Shown: positions 32,981 to 41,500 of the stretch, piece by piece
Layout of the letters: each line of letters begins with the position of its first letter
Numbering within the stretch: the stretch's first letter is position 1
Source: Desulfovibrio sp. 86
GTDB taxonomy: Bacteria > Desulfobacterota > Desulfovibrionia > Desulfovibrionales > Desulfovibrionaceae
DNA: 64,000 nt
Assembly: GCF_902702915.1 (NCBI RefSeq)
Contig: NZ_LR738849.1
Location: forward strand, 558,001 to 622,000
Direction: 5' to 3'
Made by a program: the position numbers and the translations under genes
Notes under the pieces: model-generated
Database searches by the model: none
Told to the model about the DNA's origin: nothing
Seen by the model: the letters and a program-made list of their open reading frames with translations, nothing else

Positions 32981-33386
32981 ATAAGTATCCTCACCATGCC
33001 CCGGGTCTTCGGTGTTGCCCAGACCGCCGCATGCCGACGTCAGGTCAAAATCCCTGCCTCCCAAAAAACCTTCCCAGGCACGCAAAAAATGGGCAAACAG
33101 CCCATTTTTGCCCTCAGTTCTGCCTGTCGCCATAAAATTTAAGAAATTTCTATATTTTTTTACACCTTGATTGTGAAAATTTTCTTCAATTGTAATGGCG
33201 TTACAATCCGCGCTGCGTGGTGGAATCCACCCATTTTTTATGCTCTTGACCTTTTTTTCACAACTATGACTGAAAGCACAAACAAGAATCTGCCTCTTGA
33301 CTGTTATTTAAAATCTCTTTACTCGAGTACCATGGCCAATTCTCAACTTTTCAATTTACAGTTTAGACAGGATGGAGGTCTGGATC
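32981..33386. other. Upstream region of acs, AT-rich
   Basis: About 400 bases without a gene. From 33130 it is clearly richer in A and T than the surroundings and contains the palindrome at 33189-33207. The promoter of acs probably lies here, but no confident -35/-10 pair can be named. Confidence 0.4.
33189..33207. promoter_or_regulatory. Candidate operator palindrome upstream of acs
   Basis: ATTGTAA-TGGCG-TTACAAT is a perfect seven-base inverted repeat around a five-base centre, 180 bases before the acs ATG, in an AT-rich stretch. The form fits a dimeric helix-turn-helix regulator. I cannot name the factor. Confidence 0.5.
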
Positions 33387-35432
33387 ATGTCTCAGGAACG
33401 GATCACGACACTGTTGAATGAAAATCGCAGCTATCTTCCACCAGAGCACGGCAAAACTTCTGCCTGGGTATGCGGCCCAGAAGAATACGATGCACTGTGC
33501 CGCCGTGCCGTGGAAGACCCCAGTGACTTTTGGGGTGCTCGAGCTTCGCAGTTAGTCCATTGGTTCAAGCGCTGGGACAAAGTGCTAGAAGCAGATGAAG
33601 TAAACCACAAATACAGGTGGTTTACTGGAGGCAAACTCAATGCCTCGTTCAACTGCATTGACAGGCACCTTATTTCAGGCCGGCGCAACAAGGCAGCCCT
33701 CATTTGGCAGGGCGAGAAAGAAACGGACGTTCGCTGCTATACCTACCAGATGCTCTATACCGAGGTCTGCCGGGTGGCTCATGCCCTGAGTTCACTGCGC
33801 ATCCGCAAGGGCGATCACGTGGCCCTGTATATGCCAATGATCCCGGAGCTGTTTATCGCCATGCTGGCCTGCGCCCGCATCGGGGCCATACACACGGCCA
33901 TTTTTTCCGGCTATGCCGAAGGCGGCGTGCGCAGCCGCATCCAGGGCTGCAAGGCGCGCGTGGTCATCACGGCCGACGCTGCCGTGCGTGGCGGCAAGTT
34001 CAAGCCCCTCAAGGCCAACCTTGACCCCATTCTTGAAAAATGCCCTTCCGTGGCGCATGTGGTGGTGGTCAAGCACGCCGGGATTGAAAATGTCCACATG
34101 CAGCGCAACCGTGACATCTGGTGGCACGACCTTATTGACGACTTCACCCTCAACCCCGACTTTCCCTGCGAGCCAATGGACGCCAACGACACGCTCTTTC
34201 TGCTGCACACCAGCGGCAGCACGGGCAAACCCACGGGCGTCATGCACTCCACGGGCGGGTATCTTACCTATGCGGCCCACACTACCCAGTGGTGCTTCGA
34301 CATGCGCGACGACGACGTATACTGGTGCACGGCCGACGCAGGCTGGATCACCGGGCATACCTACGGCGTTTACGGCCCCCTGTCTCTGGGGGCGACCACC
34401 CTCATGTTCGAAGGCATACCCACATGGCCCTATCCTGACCGCTACTGGCGCATTGTCGAGAATTTTCGCGTCAACATTCTCTACACGGCCCCCACGGTCA
34501 TACGTTCGCTCATGCGCATGAACGAAGCCTGGACAGAACGCTACGACCTGCGCAGCCTGCGCATCCTGGGCAGCGTGGGCGAACCCATCAACCCCGAAGC
34601 CTGGCAGTGGTACCACAAACACATCGGCAGCGGCGAACTGCCCATTGTCGATACATGGTGGCAGACGGAAACCGGCGGGGCCATGATTGCGCCCATGCCC
34701 TATGCAACCAAGCTCAAGCCCGGTTCGGCCTCCAAACCCCTGCCCGGCATTGACGCCACGGTTATGGGTTCGGCGGCGCGCGACGGCGAGGAGCCCGAAG
34801 TGGGATGCAAGGCCGGGCATCTGGTCATACGCCGCCCCTGGCCCGGCATGATGCAGGGCGTCTTCAATGACGAAGAGAAGTACCAGTCCTATTTCACGCG
34901 CTTTGGCTGTTACGCTTCGGGTGACGCAGCCGAAATTGATCAGGACGGCTACTTCTGGATTCTGGGCCGTATCGACGACTCCATCAACGTATCGGGGCAC
35001 CGCCTCTCCACTGCGGAAATTGAGGCCGTGCTGGCCACCTGCCCCGAAGTGGGCGAGGCCGCCGTTGTGCCCATGCCCCATGCCCTCAAGGGCGAGGCCA
35101 TTTACGCATACGTCGTCACGCGCGACGAGGTGCCCTGGAGCGCCGATCTGCGCACCAAGCTGCGTGAGGCAGTGCGGCGTGATATCGGCGCTCTGGCCAC
35201 ACCGGAATTCATACAGTTTGTGGACGGCATGCCCAAAACGACCTCTGGCAAGATTATCCGGCGCATGCTGCGCAAGATAGCCGGCGACAACTATGAAGAT
35301 ATTGGCGACACTACCTCATTGGCCGAACCTGAAGTCATACCCAAGATTATTGAAGGGCACCGCAATCTTGTGGCCGGGCGGCATGAGACAGAAAACGGCC
35401 CCGAAGGGGGCGACAACGCCAAAGCGGAGTAA
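33387..35432 (+). CDS. acs: Acetyl-CoA synthetase (AMP-forming)
   Basis: A 681-residue enzyme that activates acetate to acetyl-CoA through acetyl-AMP. Start at MSQERITT with TGGAGG before it. Motifs: LHTSGSTGKPTGVMH (P-loop), WWQTETGGAMIAPMP, ASGDAAEIDQDGYFWILGRIDDSINVSGHR (hinge, given here in parts) and PKTTSGKIIRRMLRKIA with the Lys that is usually regulated by acetylation. Length and motifs are those of classical Acs. It stands alone with its own long upstream region. Confidence 0.95.
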   Translation: MSQERITTLLNENRSYLPPEHGKTSAWVCGPEEYDALCRRAVEDPSDFWGARASQLVHWFKRWDKVLEADEVNHKYRWFTGGKLNASFNCIDRHLISGRRNKAALIWQGEKETDVRCYTYQMLYTEVCRVAHALSSLRIRKGDHVALYMPMIPELFIAMLACARIGAIHTAIFSGYAEGGVRSRIQGCKARVVITADAAVRGGKFKPLKANLDPILEKCPSVAHVVVVKHAGIENVHMQRNRDIWWHDLIDDFTLNPDFPCEPMDANDTLFLLHTSGSTGKPTGVMHSTGGYLTYAAHTTQWCFDMRDDDVYWCTADAGWITGHTYGVYGPLSLGATTLMFEGIPTWPYPDRYWRIVENFRVNILYTAPTVIRSLMRMNEAWTERYDLRSLRILGSVGEPINPEAWQWYHKHIGSGELPIVDTWWQTETGGAMIAPMPYATKLKPGSASKPLPGIDATVMGSAARDGEEPEVGCKAGHLVIRRPWPGMMQGVFNDEEKYQSYFTRFGCYASGDAAEIDQDGYFWILGRIDDSINVSGHRLSTAEIEAVLATCPEVGEAAVVPMPHALKGEAIYAYVVTRDEVPWSADLRTKLREAVRRDIGALATPEFIQFVDGMPKTTSGKIIRRMLRKIAGDNYEDIGDTTSLAEPEVIPKIIEGHRNLVAGRHETENGPEGGDNAKAE

Positions 35433-35533
35433 TAGCCGCAGGCAGAGCAACAGTGCCCCCAGGAACTGAGACCCTGCAAACGCGCCTGACCGCAGTGCAG
35501 CGTCCACGGACCAAACACCTTCCAGCAACAGAC

Positions 35534-35564
35534 AGAGGCCGGGGCAAACCGCCCCGGCCTCTGC
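35534..35564 (+). terminator. Hairpin after acs
   Basis: A perfect 13-base stem CAGAGGCCGGGGC/GCCCCGGCCTCTG with a five-base loop, 100 bases after the acs stop. There is no T run, so it may be a transcript-stabilising hairpin or a weak terminator. Confidence 0.55.
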
Positions 35565-35671
35565 TACAAAACAACATGCCTTTGAAAACAGGTATTCTCA
35601 GTGCGTGAAGTCGTCCACGCAGCCGCCGGGCAGCTGTAATGCGAGCTTGCTCCCGGTAAAAAACGCCAGCC

Positions 35672-36244
35672 CTACAGCGCTTTGCGGCGCACCCACACGT
35701 GGCGGCTCGCCAGTGTGGCCCAGGCCAGACCCGCTGCCACATGCAGCCCCTTGCCGCCAGCAAGGCCGGCAAGCAGGCAAAGACTGCCCGCGCCGAGCAG
35801 TGAGCGTACCTCGAACTTGCGCGGGCTAATGCCCATAATTTTCCCCTTGCCATTGCCAGACACAAAGGGCCGCAAAAAAGACGGTATTTGCATATCGCCA
35901 AGCATGTCGCCAAAGCCCGTGCCGCGAACGGCCCCCTTACCCTTGTGCCCTGCCTGCTTTGCGCCGAACTGCGACCGCCGTTCGGCCTTGTGCGCTGACG
36001 CAACCTCGGCTTTGGGCTTGAGAAGATCCGGTATTTTTTCTTCCAGCCGCTGACAGATGGCGGCAAAGTCCGTGCCTGGGTTCATGAGCAATAAAAGTGA
36101 TTCCGAGCCAAAGCGCACTTCGTTGACGCCTTTTTCATCCCGCAGCAAGGCCTGTGCCTCACCACGCGCCCTGACGTCTGCCAAAGCGGGATGGCGCAAA
36201 CGCGCTCTGCCCTCAATGGCATGCACAACATAGGAAGGTTGCAT
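35672..36244 (-). CDS. HMA-like protein without CxxC, with C-terminal membrane segment
   Basis: A 190-residue protein. Start at MQPSYVVHAI with AAGGAGG upstream. Residues 1-65 have the ferredoxin-like pattern of heavy-metal-associated domains and the motif GRARLRHPAL, but no CxxC metal site. The middle is Lys/Gly-rich; residues about 150-185 hold one or two hydrophobic spans (SLLGAGSLCLLAGLAGG). The same GRxRxRHPAL motif recurs in the 95-residue protein at 39539, and both flank the FeoA/ATPase genes. Function unknown, probably linked to the metal pump. Confidence 0.7.
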   Translation of the reverse strand: MQPSYVVHAIEGRARLRHPALADVRARGEAQALLRDEKGVNEVRFGSESLLLLMNPGTDFAAICQRLEEKIPDLLKPKAEVASAHKAERRSQFGAKQAGHKGKGAVRGTGFGDMLGDMQIPSFLRPFVSGNGKGKIMGISPRKFEVRSLLGAGSLCLLAGLAGGKGLHVAAGLAWATLASRHVWVRRKAL

Positions 36245-36476
36245 GGGGCCTCCTTGCCAAAATACGGGTCGTCTAGGGCCCGGTTTGAAATTGACTTTCT
36301 TTTCTCTTGACACATCTTTTTATTGACGGCAAGGTGTTCATCAAGCCTGAAGAAAAAATTGGCACCCATGCTGAAGCTACGCCGTTGCAACACGGCTACG
36401 GTGGCGACTTTGGCTTGGGCCGGAACCCATAATTTCACTATGTCACAGCCGCAAGGCTAAAAAAGAGAGAACACGC

Positions 36477-36725
36477 ATGAGCCAGATTGTCAATCTGCGT
36501 CAGATGCAGGTAGGCCAGCAGGGCAAGATTGCCGCTGTGGAAGCCCTTGGTGAAATGAACCGCCGCATTCGCGACATGGGGCTCATCCCCGGCACAACGG
36601 TTTCCATCGTTGGGCGTGCGCCTCTTAAAGACCCTGTCGCTTTGCGCCTGTCCGGCGTCACGATCTCTCTTCGCAACAGCGAAGCCGATTTCATCAAGGT
36701 CGATCTGGCGGCTTCCGGCAGCTAG
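36477..36725 (+). CDS. feoA: FeoA-family protein
   Basis: An 82-residue SH3-fold protein that accompanies ferrous iron transport. Typical features: LRQMQVGQQGKIAAVEA, RRIRDMGLIPGTTVSIVGRAP and the closing LSGVTISLRNSEADFIKVD. GAGAG lies upstream of the ATG. No feoB follows; the neighbours are a small membrane protein and a P-type ATPase, so this FeoA may act outside the normal FeoAB unit. Confidence 0.92.
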   Translation: MSQIVNLRQMQVGQQGKIAAVEALGEMNRRIRDMGLIPGTTVSIVGRAPLKDPVALRLSGVTISLRNSEADFIKVDLAASGS

Positions 36726-36864
36726 ACTTCTCAATTTACCCCAAGTACCATATTCTCGCCATTCCTCTGCCACGTTCGCGTGGCAGGGGGGCTGGATTTT
36801 TCTCTGCCGCTTTGCACGATTTACCGTACGAACGGCTGACAACACGATCAGTAAGGAGACGCTT

Positions 36865-37119
36865 ATGAATAATGGACTGAAATGCGGCTTGTGGTTTTTG
36901 GGCGGGCTGATTGTCGGCGCTGTGGGTGTTGCGGCTGCGAGCCGCGCCAAATTCGACTTCAAACCGCTGGCCACCGACCTCATCAGCCGTGGCATTGACG
37001 TTAAAGATGCCCTGCTGACCAAGGTTGAAGCCCTCAAGGAAGATGTGGAAGACCTCACCGCCGAAGCCCGCATGGCCTCTGACAAGCGCAAGACCACCAA
37101 GGGCAAGGCTGAAGCCTAA
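36865..37119 (+). CDS. Small membrane-anchored protein, PacL-like
   Basis: An 84-residue protein. Start at MNNGLKCG with AAGGAGA upstream. Residues 6-27 form one Gly-rich span (GGLIVGAVGVAAAS), followed by a charged amphipathic region (DLISRGIDVKDALLTKVEAL) and a basic tail. Architecture and position just upstream of a P1B-type ATPase match the mycobacterial DUF1490/PacL proteins, which scaffold the CtpC pump. The resemblance is by layout, not by a proven sequence match. Confidence 0.65.
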   Translation: MNNGLKCGLWFLGGLIVGAVGVAAASRAKFDFKPLATDLISRGIDVKDALLTKVEALKEDVEDLTAEARMASDKRKTTKGKAEA

Positions 37120-37413
37120 AAAGTCCCGCATTGGTACGACCAGCCGTCGGAACAGGCCAGACTGAAAAACACGGTCGGTTCCGGCGGCATGGCTGTTTTG
37201 CCCTGCCCTGCCGAAATCTGCGCAGACCTGGGCATGGACTTGCAAATGGGCCTGGGCATGGGCCTATACTTGAAATGGACAGGAGGGCGTATCCGCCCCC
37301 AACCGCATAAAAATCTGACGGCCACCGCCGAAGCGGGCTGACGCCCGCATCCTCCCCGGACAAACGCCGTATCTCACATATTCAATCGTTATATATGGAA
37401 CAGGAGCGCGCGC

Positions 37414-39561
37414 ATGCGTTTTTACATTGTTCATGAGCTGCGTGGCATCTCCACGCCCCATTCAGGCAGAATGCGCGTGCGCGCCTCTTGCCCCCTCGGC
37501 CTTGCCCAGGCCGAAGCTCTGGCAGGAGCGCTGGCCACAGTGCCCGGCATAAGCGAGATACGCGTAAATCCCCGCCTGGGCAGCCTGCTTTTTCATTATG
37601 AAGACGCCGAAAGCCGCGAAACAGCCCTGACCCTCTTTGTGGGCGCTGGCGGCGTGGATGGCCCCCTGGCGGGCATGGTGGACGATCCCGCCCCAGGGCC
37701 CGGCGAAGCCACGCTCACTGAAGGGCTCATGCCCGTGTTCCAGTACGTTTTGGTTCGTCCCCTGCTGCCCATGGCCTTGCGCATCGTCAACAGCGTGGTC
37801 AGCGCAGTGCCCTTTCTTTTCAAGGGCGTCCGCGCCGTGCTGCGCGGCGCGCTCAACGTGGACGTTCTGGATGCCGCCGCCATTGGCGCGTCCCTTATCA
37901 TGCGCGACTTCCGTACTGTCAGCCTGCTCACCCTGCTGCTGGGGCTCGGCGAAACGCTGGAATACTGGACGCGCCGCCGCTCCATGGCCACGCTCACCGA
38001 AAGTCTGGCCCTTAATGTTGAAAACGTCTGGCTGCTGGCCGACGGCACGGAAATATCCGTTCCTCTGGCGCAGGTGAAGGAAGGGGACCTCGTCGTTGTG
38101 CGCGACGGGGGCAGCATCCCCGTTGACGGCGTGGTGGAGGAAGGCTACGCCATGGTCAACCAGTCGTCCATGACAGGGGAGCCTCTTGGGGTTCGCCGCA
38201 CCACAGGCGCGTCGGTCTTTGCCGGCACCGTGGTGGAAGAAGGCCGCCTGGTCATCCGCGCCCGCCATGTGGGCGACGGCACCCGCCTGCGGCAGGTTGT
38301 GAAATTTATTGAAGAATCAGAGTCGCTCAAAGCTGGCATCCAGGGCAAGTATGAGCGTCTGGCCGACATGGCCGTGCCCTTTACCTTCGGCCTGGCCGCT
38401 CTTGTCTGGCTGCTCACGCGGGACTTCCGCCGCGCGGCCTCGGTGCTGCTTGTGGACTACTCGTGCGCGCTCAAACTGGCGACCCCCCTGGCGGTGCTGG
38501 CCTCCATGCGCGAAGGCGCGCGCCACGGCATGGCCATCAAGGGCGGACGTTACCTTGAGGCCCTTAATGAGGCCGACACTGTCGTTTTCGACAAGACCGG
38601 CACGCTCACACAGGCCAGCCCTGAAGTCGTGGAAGTCTTTCCCGCGCCGGGCTTTGAACGCACTGAAGTGCTGCGCGTCATGGCCTGTCTTGAGGAGCAT
38701 TTTCCCCATCCCGTGGCCCGCGCCGTTGTTCGCAAGGCCGATGAAGAAGGCCTCAAGCATGCCGAGGAACATGCCCACGTGGAATACGTGGTGGCGCACG
38801 GCGTGGCCTCATCGCTGTACGGCAAAAAAATGCGCGTGGGCAGCCGCCACTACATCGAGCATGATGAAGACGTTGACCTTTCGCCCCTGGAAGCTGTGAT
38901 CGAAGAGCAGACCGGCATGGGCCGCTCCCTACTCTTCATGAGCGAAGACGGCAGGGTGGCGGGCATGGTCTCCATTGAGGATCCCATGCGTCCTGAAGCG
39001 CCCCGCGTGGTGGAAGAACTCCGCAGCCTGGGCTTCAACCGCGTTCTCATGCTGACGGGCGACGACGAGCGCACGGCCCGGGCCGTGGCTGCCCGTGTGG
39101 GCATCAGCGAATACCGCGCGCAGGTGCTGCCCACCGACAAGGCCCGTATTGTCCAGGAACTGACCGAACAGGGATGCAGGGTGCTTATGGTGGGAGACGG
39201 CATTAACGATGCTCCCGCGCTTTCCGCCTCGCATGTGGGCGTGGCCATGAGCGACGGCACGGATCTGGCCCGCGAGGTGGCCAACGTGCTGTTGACCCAC
39301 CCCAATCTGGAAGGTCTTGTCAACGCCCGCCTGCTGGGTACACGCACCTTGCGGCGCATCCATTTCAATTTTGTGGCCACACTGACGCTCAACAGCGCCT
39401 TTTTGCTGGGCGGCCTTTTCATGTTTATGGGGCCTGGCGTCGCGGCCCTGCTGCACAATGTCACCACGCTGGGCGTGGCCCTTAACGCCATGCGCCCCCA
39501 CCTGCCCACAAAGGCCCTGCCGGGCGAGGAGAGCCATTTTGAAAGCCCTGCATCTTCTTAA
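37414..39561 (+). CDS. Heavy-metal-translocating P-type ATPase, unusual subtype
   Basis: A 715-residue P1B-type pump. N-terminal HMA-like domain (1-75) with GRMRVRASCPLG but no CxxC; phosphorylation motif DKTGTLT; actuator SSMTGEPLG; HP motif in HFPHPVARAVV; hinge GDGINDAPALSASHVG. The membrane metal-binding motif is SCALKLATPL where copper pumps have CPC, so the metal is likely not Cu(I). CtpC/manganese-zinc-like function is possible. Together with feoA and the PacL-like gene upstream it forms a co-directional set. Confidence 0.88.
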   Translation: MRFYIVHELRGISTPHSGRMRVRASCPLGLAQAEALAGALATVPGISEIRVNPRLGSLLFHYEDAESRETALTLFVGAGGVDGPLAGMVDDPAPGPGEATLTEGLMPVFQYVLVRPLLPMALRIVNSVVSAVPFLFKGVRAVLRGALNVDVLDAAAIGASLIMRDFRTVSLLTLLLGLGETLEYWTRRRSMATLTESLALNVENVWLLADGTEISVPLAQVKEGDLVVVRDGGSIPVDGVVEEGYAMVNQSSMTGEPLGVRRTTGASVFAGTVVEEGRLVIRARHVGDGTRLRQVVKFIEESESLKAGIQGKYERLADMAVPFTFGLAALVWLLTRDFRRAASVLLVDYSCALKLATPLAVLASMREGARHGMAIKGGRYLEALNEADTVVFDKTGTLTQASPEVVEVFPAPGFERTEVLRVMACLEEHFPHPVARAVVRKADEEGLKHAEEHAHVEYVVAHGVASSLYGKKMRVGSRHYIEHDEDVDLSPLEAVIEEQTGMGRSLLFMSEDGRVAGMVSIEDPMRPEAPRVVEELRSLGFNRVLMLTGDDERTARAVAARVGISEYRAQVLPTDKARIVQELTEQGCRVLMVGDGINDAPALSASHVGVAMSDGTDLAREVANVLLTHPNLEGLVNARLLGTRTLRRIHFNFVATLTLNSAFLLGGLFMFMGPGVAALLHNVTTLGVALNAMRPHLPTKALPGEESHFESPASS

Positions 39562-39826
39562 ATATGTACGCAGTTTCGTGGACGGCCGGGTTCGCATACG
39601 TCACCCGGCACTGCACGACGCATCCGTGGCGGCCCTTGCCGAGGCCCGCATGAAGACCATTGCCGGGGTCGCCTCAGTGGAGTGCAACCCCGTGAGCGGC
39701 TCCGTGCTCATCACCTACGACAGCAAGATCATTCCCAAAGACCGCCTCTTCGCCATCGGCGAAGCCTGGGCTGTTTATCTCGACAAGGTCAAAACCGGAA
39801 AGGCCGCTGACGTGCCGGAATTTTAA
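39539..39826 (+). CDS. HMA-like protein without CxxC
   Basis: A 95-residue single HMA-fold domain: KALHLLKYVRSFVDGRVRIR, then RHPALHDASVAALAEA and IAGVASVECNPVSGSVLITYD. There is no CxxC. I chose the TTG at 39539 because GAGGAG lies seven bases before it and the downstream frame is the conserved part. It overlaps the ATPase end by 23 bases, so the two are translationally coupled. It may serve as a detached soluble domain of the pump. Confidence 0.75.
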   Translation: MKALHLLKYVRSFVDGRVRIRHPALHDASVAALAEARMKTIAGVASVECNPVSGSVLITYDSKIIPKDRLFAIGEAWAVYLDKVKTGKAADVPEF

Positions 39827-39839
39827 GTCAAGGTTTACG

Positions 39840-39994
39840 CTAGGGGCTGTTTCTAAATTAATGATTTTGCGCCAAGGGCAAGGAAAAAGGCTTTTTTACG
39901 AAAGGAGTGTACTTTTGCGGTACATGACGAGAGTAAAAAATGGCCTTTTGAAGCAGCCACTTGGACAAAAGAATTATTTAGAAACAGTCCCTAG
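39840..39994. mobile_element. 155-bp MITE with 21-bp terminal inverted repeats
   Basis: The left end CTAGGGGCTGTTTCTAAATT and right end TTATTTAGAAACAGTCCCTAG are inverted copies with two mismatches, and both outermost ends read CTAG. There is no coding capacity. Ends and target fit mobilisation by an IS5-superfamily transposase, which is inference; no such gene is in the window. Confidence 0.85.
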
Positions 39995-40150
39995 CGCGTT
40001 TTACCTTTGAAAAATGCTGACTTCGCCGACGCTGTACGAGAGTATAGCGCTCGCGCGTAGCATATATTTTGACGAAAATTGCATTTTTTGACAGAATGAC
40101 AACGCTGAAATGCTTTGCATTTCAGCGTTGTCATTCTGTCTGGCGCTGTT
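39992..40150. repeat. Interspersed palindromic element, family I (copy 3, divergent)
   Basis: It starts TAGCGCGTTTTACCTTTG, has the CGCTGTACGAGAGTATAGCG hairpin and a long ACAGAATGACAACGCTGAAATG inverted repeat (parts shown) centred near 40113. It shares its first CTAG with the MITE on the left. Confidence 0.75.
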
Positions 40151-40296
40151 GCACCGGCAGCGAGTTTAATCTTTTTTTTGTGAACCAAGTCGATTATGGT
40201 CAGAAAAAATGATGCCGGGCTCCTTTGGCGAGGAGCGACCCTGCCGATCGACCATCGACATCCTGCCGTGATGCGGCCCAATACCAAGGAGCAAGA

Positions 40297-41400
40297 GTGC
40301 GCGTAGCCATAGTCCATTATTGGCTTGTTAATATGGGCGGGGGCGAAAAAGTGCTGGAAGCGCTTTGCCGCCTGTACCCTGAAGCCCATATCTATACGCA
40401 TGTGCTTGACCGTGCAAACGTGTCGCCTGGCATTGCCCGCCACCCTATTACCACGACCTTCATTGACAAACTGCCGTTCAGCAAAAAAAACTATCCGCGC
40501 TATCTGCCGCTCATGCCCTTTGCCCTGGAGCAACTTGATCTCACTGGCTATGATCTTGTCATTTCCAGTGAGTCCGGCCCAGCAAAAGGTGTCGTAACAA
40601 GGGCGGATACGCCGCATATCTGCTACTGCCATACGCCCATGCGTTACCTCTGGGACAACTGGGCGGAGTATCTTGCCGCTTCCGGTCTTTTGACGCGATG
40701 CGCCATGCGTTTGCTGCTGCCTGGCCTGCGCAGATGGGATGTCGCCAGTGCGTTTCGCGTGGACCGTTTTGTGGCAAACTCCCACAATGTGGCCCGCAGA
40801 ATCCGCAAACATTGGCGCAGAGAAGCCTCGGTGGTGCCGCCTCCGGTTAATATCGAGACGTTTACAGCCAAAAAGAGCCCCGGCGGCGACCACTATGTTT
40901 GCTTTGGCCGACTGACGGCATACAAAAGGATGGACATTGCCGTTCAGGCATGCACCCGCCTGAATCGCCCGCTTCTCGTTCTGGGTGAAGGCGAGGAAAT
41001 GGACAGGCTCAAGGCCATGGCCGGTCCCACGGTGCGCTTTCTCGGCCGCCTGAGCGACAAAGACGTTGCATCCGTGCTGACAGCGAGCAGAGCCCTTCTT
41101 TTCCCCGGTGAAGAAGATTTCGGGATTGTTCCCCTGGAAGCGGCGGCCAGCGGTGTGCCCGTGCTGGCTTACGCGCGCGGAGGAGCCCTGGAAACGGTTC
41201 GCCCGGAAGAAACAGGGGGGCTCTTCGACGAGCAGACACCCGAGGCCTTGGCAGCCGCGATTTTGAAATTTGAAGAAGATGAACTGCGCTTCAATCCTGC
41301 CGCTATCCGCGCCCATGCGGAAAAATTCTCAGAACAGCAATTTCGTTCCCGATTTATGCATGAGGTAGAGCAGGCGTTTCAGGCGGTGGCGGGAGTATAA
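40297..41400 (+). CDS. GT4-family glycosyltransferase
   Basis: A 367-residue glycosyltransferase with the GT-B fold. The N-terminal loop is HYWLVNMGGGEKVLEAL; the donor-binding motif is EEDFGIVPLEAAASGVPVLAY with the E-x7-E pattern; YVCFGRLTAYKRMDIA starts the second domain. The GTG start follows AAGGAG at the right spacing. Such enzymes add mannose or other hexoses in O-antigen or exopolysaccharide. It is convergent with the sugar transferase gene at 41501. Confidence 0.88.
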   Translation: MRVAIVHYWLVNMGGGEKVLEALCRLYPEAHIYTHVLDRANVSPGIARHPITTTFIDKLPFSKKNYPRYLPLMPFALEQLDLTGYDLVISSESGPAKGVVTRADTPHICYCHTPMRYLWDNWAEYLAASGLLTRCAMRLLLPGLRRWDVASAFRVDRFVANSHNVARRIRKHWRREASVVPPPVNIETFTAKKSPGGDHYVCFGRLTAYKRMDIAVQACTRLNRPLLVLGEGEEMDRLKAMAGPTVRFLGRLSDKDVASVLTASRALLFPGEEDFGIVPLEAAASGVPVLAYARGGALETVRPEETGGLFDEQTPEALAAAILKFEEDELRFNPAAIRAHAEKFSEQQFRSRFMHEVEQAFQAVAGV

Positions 41401-41500
41401 TTTTTGTCTGCCGTCAGATGATGCGCGGGCGGCCTATGGTGCTCCCGCATCAGTAGGCTCCGTACCCGAAGATCACCACAGGCACCGTTTTGATCAGTAT

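Larger units (their letters stand above)
39827..40296. other. Intergenic region with two elements, no gene
   Basis: The left half is a MITE with terminal inverted repeats (39840-39994). A divergent family I element (39992-40150) abuts it and shares its CTAG. The remaining 145 bases precede the glycosyltransferase and show no other feature. Confidence 0.6.

Noticed and set aside
33792-35081. 429-codon open frame opposite acs
   Set aside because: Antisense shadow of acs; composition is biased and there is no start signal.
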